Source: JANJTY01 sp038257155
GTDB lineage: Bacteria; Pseudomonadota; Gammaproteobacteria; Xanthomonadales; Xanthomonadaceae
Length of the DNA: 27,130 nucleotides
Reading direction: 5' to 3'
NCBI GenBank assembly: GCA_038257155.1
Contig: JBBSJP010000058.1
Coordinates: 1 to 27,130 of the forward strand
The position numbers and the translations under genes are program-made. This document shows positions 22,392-27,130 of this stretch, piece by piece. A model generated the notes under the pieces. That model had not been told where the DNA came from, made no database searches, and worked only from the letters and a program-made list of their open reading frames with translations. The number at the start of each line of letters is the position of its first letter. The first letter of the stretch is position 1.

Positions 22392-25300
22392 TCAGGCCCG
22401 CCTGCGAGCCAATCCGTCCAGCCAACCGGTTTCGCGCAACTGCGCTGCCGACATCGGTCGTGCGAAGTGGTAGCCCTGGGCCAGATCGCAGCCGATCGCG
22501 CGCAGGCACTCCAGTGACGCGGCATCCTCCACACCTTCGCCCACGGTGCTCAGGTTCAGCTCATGCGCCAGGCGAACGATCGAAGCCACGATCATCCGGC
22601 TTTGTTCACTGGTGACGACATCCGCGATGAAGCTGCGGTCGATTTTCAGTTCGCTGACCGGCAGGCGCTTGAGGTGGGCAAGCGACGAGAAGCCGGTGCC
22701 GAAATCGTCCACCGATATCGGCACGCCCAGCGACCTGATTGCGGTCAACTGCTCGGCCGTGTCCTCGACGTTCTCCATCATCGCGCTTTCGGTGATCTCC
22801 AGCTTGAGCTGCCTGGGTAGCACGCCAAAATCATCCAGTGCGGCGCGCAGCTGCGCGGGCAGGGTGCCACTGCGTAGTTGCCGCATGGAGACGTTGACCG
22901 CTACATACAGATCATTGACGCCGGCTTTGCGCCACTCCGCCAATTGCCGACAGGTTTCGCGCAGCATCCAGTGGCCCAGCTCGACGATCATGCCGCTGTC
23001 TTCGGCAACCGGGATGAACTGATCCGGGAAGATCGGCGCCGCATCCGGCGGAAACCAGCGAATCAGCGCTTCGAATCCGCACAATCTGCCGGTACTTACC
23101 ACCAGCAGCGGCTGGTAGTGGGCAGCGAACTCTCCCGCTTCGAGTGCGCGCCGCATGCGGCCTTCGATACTCAGCCTGGCACTGACCGACTCACGCATGC
23201 CGGTGCGGTAGCGCATCACCGCACCAAGGCGGCCCTGGCGCTTGGCATCATGCACCGCGATGTCGGCGAAGCCGAGCAGATCGCTGGGTCCGCCAATGTC
23301 GGGTGCGTAGCAGGCGATGCCGACGCTTGCCCCGATGATCAGCGGAGGCTCCTTCAGTACATGCGGTTCAGCGATCTCGCGCTGCACCCGCGCTGCCAGC
23401 TGCTCGGGCCAATCAGTCTGAGGCTGGGCCAGGTCGCACACCGCCACCAGGGCAAACTCGTCACTGCCAACGCGGGCCAGAAAGTCGTTCTCGCCCAGAC
23501 AGGTTTGCAGCCGTTCGGCGGTGACTTGCAGCACCCGGTCGCCAAAGGCGTGCCCGATGCTGTCGTTGACCTGCTGAAAGCGATCCAGGTTGATCAGCAA
23601 CAGCGCCATCTCGCGTCCGGTGCGGGCCTCGCGCAGGTAGCGGCCCAATTCACCAATCAGCGAGAACCGGTTGGGAAGCTGGGTCAGCTGATCGAAGCGT
23701 GCCTGGTGTTCGGCGATCAGGTGGCGCGCCTCTGCCAGCGAATAGGCGCGGCTGATTTCTTCGGTAAAACCACGCTCGCGTGCGAGCTTGCGATGCTGGC
23801 CCAGGTGGTACAACAGCAACACCAGTCCCAACAGCAACGCTTCGGCGGCATAGGCCGCCGACGTTCGCCACCACGGTGGCTTGACCGTGATCTGCAGTGT
23901 CGCCGGTGATTCGCTCCAGACGCCGTCATTGTTCGCGCCCTGCACCTCGAGACGATGCTTGCCGGGCGGCAACATGGCGAAGCTGATCGAAGACTTCTCC
24001 GTGTCCACCCACTCACCCGCTCCATCGCTGTGCAAGCGGTAGCGAAAGCGGTTCTTCTGCGGCTGGTGGAAGTCCATCACCGCGAAGTCCACGGTGAAGG
24101 CCGTCGCGTCGTGTGGAAATTCCAGTTCTTCGAAGGTGGTGAGGCGGGTGCGAAGCTTGTCGCCCAGGTGCCTTTCGATGGAAGTGATGGCAACGGCCGG
24201 CGCATGGGCATTGATCGGCAGCTCTGCCGGATCGAACCAGGTGACGCCGTTGACGCTGCCGAAATACAGCAGCCCGCGCGAGCTGAGCAGCTCGGCACCG
24301 CCATTCATTTCGTTGGCGGTCAGGCCATCGGCGACGGTGTAGCGCGCGAACTCTCCGGTTTCCGGGTCGAGTCGGCCCAGTCCCGCATTGGTGCTGATCC
24401 ACAAGCGCGCGCTGCCCGGCTCCGGCAGGATGCCGTAGGCCGTGTTGTTGGGCAGGCCGTCGACCGTCGTGTACAGGGTGAATCGATTGCGCGAGGCGCG
24501 CCGATCCTCGGCGCTCAGGCGATTCAAGCCGTTCTGTGTACCAATCCACAGGCTGCCGTCCGGCGTTTCGACCATGCTGCGAACGCCATTGTTGCTGAGG
24601 CTTTCGGCAACCCCGGGCTTGTGCCCAAGCACGGCGGTAACGCCCTTGCCCGGCTCGTAGCGCACCAGGCCGGCGCCGCCTCCGCCGAACCAGATCACCC
24701 CGTCAGAGTCGGTCAGTGCCGCCCGCACCGGAAGCACACCCATCGGGATATCCGCTCGTGGCCCGATCAGCTCAACGCTTGTGCCGCTTTCCGGATCCAG
24801 TTCGAACAGCCCTTCGCTAACCGCGATCCACAATGCACCTTGCGCCGAGCCGCCGATGAACCAGACGCGATCGCTTGAGTAACGCTCCGAACCATCGTCA
24901 GCCGCTTCCCGCGATTCGCGAGCGAAAGAGGTGAACTCCGCACTCAGCGGATCAAAGCGATACAGCATGCCGTTGACCGAACCGACCCAGATGCTTCCGT
25001 GAGGATCGATGTGCAATGACTGCAACTGGTTCATTTCGTTGGCGCCCGGCCTGGGCTGAAACAGCGAATAATCGCCGCTGCGCGGATTCCAGCGTTCGAG
25101 CCCGGCCAGGGTCGTCATCCAGATATTGCCATCCGCGTCTTCGGCGATGTCCCATACAAAGGGATTGCGCAGGCTGCGCGCGTTGAAGGGCAGGCTGCGC
25201 AGGGCATTGAAGCGCTGGGTGCTGGGATTGATCTGGTTCAGGCCGCCGCCTGCCGTACCGATCCAGAGCAGGCCGGTGCGATCTTCGAAGAGACTCCAGA

Positions 25301-26261
25301 CGTCGTCACTACTGATTCCCTGGGGATTATCCGGATCATGCTGGAAGCTCTGGAACCGGCCATTTCGGTACAGGTTGAGTCCACCCGATTGGGTGCCAAC
25401 CCAGATTCGGCCGCGACTGTCCTGCAGCAGGGTGCGCACATAGTTGCCGGCCAGAGCGTGTTCGCTTTCGAAATCCGCAACATGCGACTGGAACGCGTCG
25501 GATCCGGCTTCACGGCGACTGAGCCCCTCGCGCGTGCCGACCCACAGGGTGCGATCGGAATCGAGCAACAGCGCTGTGACGCGATCATCGACCAGCGAAT
25601 CCGGATCGCCGGTGCGGTGGCGAAAGTGCTCGATGTCGCCAGTATCCGGGTTGAAGCGCGCCAGGCCGTTGGGTGTGCCCAGCCAGAGTCGCCCCTCGTC
25701 GCCGGCAACAATGGCGGTGACTGCCGACAGTGGCGGGGGGGCGTCGCCGCGCGCATCCGCATGCATCTGCACGGTGTCGGTGGCGGCGTCATAGCGATGC
25801 AATCCGGTATTGCTGCCGATCCACAGATTGCCGGCGGCATCCTCGTGCAGGGCCATCGCATTCGACCCGGGTCGGTCCGAGGCACCGGCCACACTCTGTG
25901 CGACATGGGTGATCTCGCGGGTAACGGGGTCGACCCGATCCAGCCAGCCGGCGGCACCAGCCACCCAGATCCTTCCGCGACTATCCTGCAGCAACTGCGA
26001 AATCGAAACGCCGGCCAGCGCCTCCGGATCGCGTGGGTCGATCGGCAGGGCTTCGAAACGGTACCCGTCGTAGACATTCAGCCCGCCAAGGGTTCCAAAC
26101 CACATCAGACCGCGGCTGTCCTGCAACATCGTGGCAACCGTGTTCTGCGACAGGGCATCATCGAGCGGTAGTCGGTGGAAACCGCCGAATTCGACAGGCT
26201 CCTGTGCCCAGCCCGGCATCTGACAGATCAGACCCAGCAGCGTAAGCAGTGCAATTCGCAT
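22392..26261 (-). CDS. Periplasmic two-propeller sensor with Y_Y_Y, GSDEF and EAL domains
   Basis: A 1289-residue membrane sensor. The signal peptide (MRIALLTLLGLICQMPGWA) is followed by 14 Reg_prop-type blades with DSRGRIWVGT-like motifs about every 45 residues (48, 93, 141 ... 660), enough for two seven-bladed propellers. Then come a Y_Y_Y domain (about 720-795), a membrane segment (802-820), a GGDEF domain (about 855-1015) and an EAL domain (about 1030-1280). The GGDEF signature reads GSDEF (932-936) and the inhibitory site is lost (GEND), so cyclase activity is doubtful. EAL (1064-1066), EITES, DDFGTGFSS (1185-1193) and K1206 are intact, so it is probably a phosphodiesterase. ATG 26261 is chosen because it begins the signal peptide; an in-frame start at 26363 would add 34 non-hydrophobic residues. 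Confidence 0.92.
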   Translation of the reverse strand: MRIALLTLLGLICQMPGWAQEPVEFGGFHRLPLDDALSQNTVATMLQDSRGLMWFGTLGGLNVYDGYRFEALPIDPRDPEALAGVSISQLLQDSRGRIWVAGAAGWLDRVDPVTREITHVAQSVAGASDRPGSNAMALHEDAAGNLWIGSNTGLHRYDAATDTVQMHADARGDAPPPLSAVTAIVAGDEGRLWLGTPNGLARFNPDTGDIEHFRHRTGDPDSLVDDRVTALLLDSDRTLWVGTREGLSRREAGSDAFQSHVADFESEHALAGNYVRTLLQDSRGRIWVGTQSGGLNLYRNGRFQSFQHDPDNPQGISSDDVWSLFEDRTGLLWIGTAGGGLNQINPSTQRFNALRSLPFNARSLRNPFVWDIAEDADGNIWMTTLAGLERWNPRSGDYSLFQPRPGANEMNQLQSLHIDPHGSIWVGSVNGMLYRFDPLSAEFTSFARESREAADDGSERYSSDRVWFIGGSAQGALWIAVSEGLFELDPESGTSVELIGPRADIPMGVLPVRAALTDSDGVIWFGGGGAGLVRYEPGKGVTAVLGHKPGVAESLSNNGVRSMVETPDGSLWIGTQNGLNRLSAEDRRASRNRFTLYTTVDGLPNNTAYGILPEPGSARLWISTNAGLGRLDPETGEFARYTVADGLTANEMNGGAELLSSRGLLYFGSVNGVTWFDPAELPINAHAPAVAITSIERHLGDKLRTRLTTFEELEFPHDATAFTVDFAVMDFHQPQKNRFRYRLHSDGAGEWVDTEKSSISFAMLPPGKHRLEVQGANNDGVWSESPATLQITVKPPWWRTSAAYAAEALLLGLVLLLYHLGQHRKLARERGFTEEISRAYSLAEARHLIAEHQARFDQLTQLPNRFSLIGELGRYLREARTGREMALLLINLDRFQQVNDSIGHAFGDRVLQVTAERLQTCLGENDFLARVGSDEFALVAVCDLAQPQTDWPEQLAARVQREIAEPHVLKEPPLIIGASVGIACYAPDIGGPSDLLGFADIAVHDAKRQGRLGAVMRYRTGMRESVSARLSIEGRMRRALEAGEFAAHYQPLLVVSTGRLCGFEALIRWFPPDAAPIFPDQFIPVAEDSGMIVELGHWMLRETCRQLAEWRKAGVNDLYVAVNVSMRQLRSGTLPAQLRAALDDFGVLPRQLKLEITESAMMENVEDTAEQLTAIRSLGVPISVDDFGTGFSSLAHLKRLPVSELKIDRSFIADVVTSEQSRMIVASIVRLAHELNLSTVGEGVEDAASLECLRAIGCDLAQGYHFARPMSAAQLRETGWLDGLARRRA

Positions 26262-26569
26262 CGGCGCTGTCCTGGCGGGAGCAACGCGCCCAACATGCCA
26301 CAACCGCAAACCGGTTGTCGTGCCCCATTCGATGGTCTGCTGCGGCCTGGCCTGACGAGTCATTTACTGCCGCAATCGCCTTGCGGGAAAGTGATCGTTT
26401 GGCGCACCATTTCGCCGTTCCTGGATGCACAGCGGGGCAGCCAGCCCGCGGACATCGGGCCAGAGGGATGTGATAGCGTTGCCTGGCGTTCGCCAAGGCC
26501 GTCCAGTGGTCCGCCGGCACGCCAGTCTTGTTAGTTTGAACGGCATTTCTGCCCGGGGAGACACAGCGC
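26262..26569. promoter_or_regulatory. Divergent intergenic region between the propeller sensor and PilZ gene
   Basis: These 308 bp separate two c-di-GMP genes read in opposite directions and should hold both promoters. AGGA lies just before the propeller-sensor ATG and GGGGAG (26555-26560) before the PilZ ATG. No clear -35/-10 pair or known operator was found by eye. Confidence 0.4.
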
Positions 26570-26890
26570 ATGGACTCCATCGAAAGACGCCGCCATCAGC
26601 GCCATCCGGTGCGCGAAGCGGTGATGATTGTTCCCAATGGCGAGCAGCACCCGGCCGCCGTGCTGGATGTATCGCTGGGTGGGGCGCGTTTGGCGCCTTC
26701 GGGCGACTGGATGCCGAGCCCCGGATCGCTGCTCAATGTCTACTTCATGCTCGACCGCGACGATGTGCTAGTCCTGCAAAGCCACGTGGTGCGACTGGGC
26801 ATGGGTCAGATGGGCCTGCAGTTCGCCCCCGACCAGGACGCCAATGTCGCGCGCCTGTTGAATGAGTATGGTGTCGACGCGGTTGAGTGA
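26570..26890 (+). CDS. PilZ domain c-di-GMP receptor
   Basis: A single-domain PilZ protein of 106 residues. Both c-di-GMP binding motifs are present: RxxxR as RRHQR (7-11) near the N-terminus and D/NxSxxG as DVSLGG (33-38). The remaining strands (LNVYFMLD, VLVLQSHVVRLG, MGLQFA) fit the PilZ beta barrel, with a short C-terminal helix. No membrane segment or signal peptide is seen, so it is a cytoplasmic effector that would act through an unknown partner. It is divergent from the propeller-EAL sensor and is followed by REP-like hairpins. The ATG at 26570 has GGGGAG nine bases upstream. Confidence 0.9.
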   Translation: MDSIERRRHQRHPVREAVMIVPNGEQHPAAVLDVSLGGARLAPSGDWMPSPGSLLNVYFMLDRDDVLVLQSHVVRLGMGQMGLQFAPDQDANVARLLNEYGVDAVE

Positions 26891-26926
26891 AGCCCTTCAT
26901 TGTGGGCTGTCGCTCTCGGACCCCAA

Positions 26927-26994
26927 CGTCGGATCCGCGCCGCCACACCCTTATCGCTCGAACCGTCATTCGGCGGCGCTTGATCCGACCTACG
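26927..26994 (-). repeat. 68-bp GTAG-headed REP-like hairpin, type A copy 3
   Basis: The reverse complement of the unit at 11-78: the right arm CGTCGGATCCGCGCC (26927-26941) comes first, then a 27-bp loop and the 26-bp arm ending in CCGACCTACG. It lies 36 bp after the PilZ gene. Confidence 0.85.
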
Positions 26995-27003
26995 CAGAGC
27001 TCC

Positions 27004-27040
27004 CGTAGGTCGGCTCAAGCCGCGCAGCGGTGGAGCCGAC
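27004..27040 (+). repeat. GTAG-headed REP-like hairpin, type B copy 3
   Basis: CGTAGGTCGGCTCAAGCCGC to GGAGCCGAC. It has the same sequence as the other two type B copies but is on the opposite strand, in keeping with the reversed type A units on each side. Confidence 0.85.
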
Positions 27041-27061
27041 ATCGCGACGGCCCCAGCCGTG

Positions 27062-27129
27062 CGTCGGATCCGCGCCGACACGCTGGATCGCTTGGCTTGG
27101 TCTTTCGGCGGCGCTTGATCCGACCTACG
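27062..27129 (-). repeat. 68-bp GTAG-headed REP-like hairpin, type A copy 4
   Basis: It has the same arms, the same 27-bp loop length and the same orientation as copy 3, giving the local order A(-) B(+) A(-). The array may continue beyond the window edge. Confidence 0.85.
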
Positions 27130-27130
27130 A

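Overview
The DNA is GC-rich, densely packed and bacterial. The nine-gene hisR-G-D-C-B-H-A-F-IE order with a fused, bifunctional HisB, GTAG-headed REP hairpins, an ECF sigma factor beside large TPR kinases and several c-di-GMP enzymes all point to a gammaproteobacterium of the Xanthomonadales (Lysobacterales). Genus and family cannot be fixed from the sequence alone.

Layout: positions 1-233 hold REP-type hairpins at the 3' end of a minus-strand membrane diguanylate cyclase (234-2105). Divergent from it runs a complete histidine operon (2207-9885): a TrpR/YerC-like regulator followed by hisG, hisD, hisC, hisB, hisH, hisA, hisF and hisIE, most of them overlapping by a few bases. Three short repeats sit inside or at the end of this operon, and two of them supply the stop codon of a his gene (hisC, hisIE). 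Positions 9886-10421 form a repeat island (REP, composite hairpins, a perfect REPIN) between the convergent hisIE and sbcB (exonuclease I, 10422-11870, minus). A frameshifted remnant of a small secreted protein (about 11980-12580, minus) and a gene-free stretch follow.

The most interesting unit is 12997-19108: an ECF sigma factor of the kinase-linked type, then two very similar membrane Ser/Thr kinases with C-terminal TPR arrays, coupled by a 5-nt gap and a 4-nt overlap. The sigma factor has a QPTA sequence where most ECF sigmas carry acidic residues in region 2.2. This matches the group activated by threonine phosphorylation, so the operon reads as sensor kinases that switch on a sigma factor, with a duplicated kinase as the unusual feature.

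Positions 19156-26890 are a c-di-GMP block: a double-GAF GGDEF-EAL protein, a two-propeller sensor with a degenerate GGDEF (GSDEF) and an intact EAL, and a divergent small PilZ receptor. The window closes (26927-27130) with three more copies of the same composite hairpins seen at its start and middle. One hairpin type is exactly 68 bp in all four copies. No tRNA, rRNA, CRISPR, insertion-sequence transposase or prophage gene was seen.
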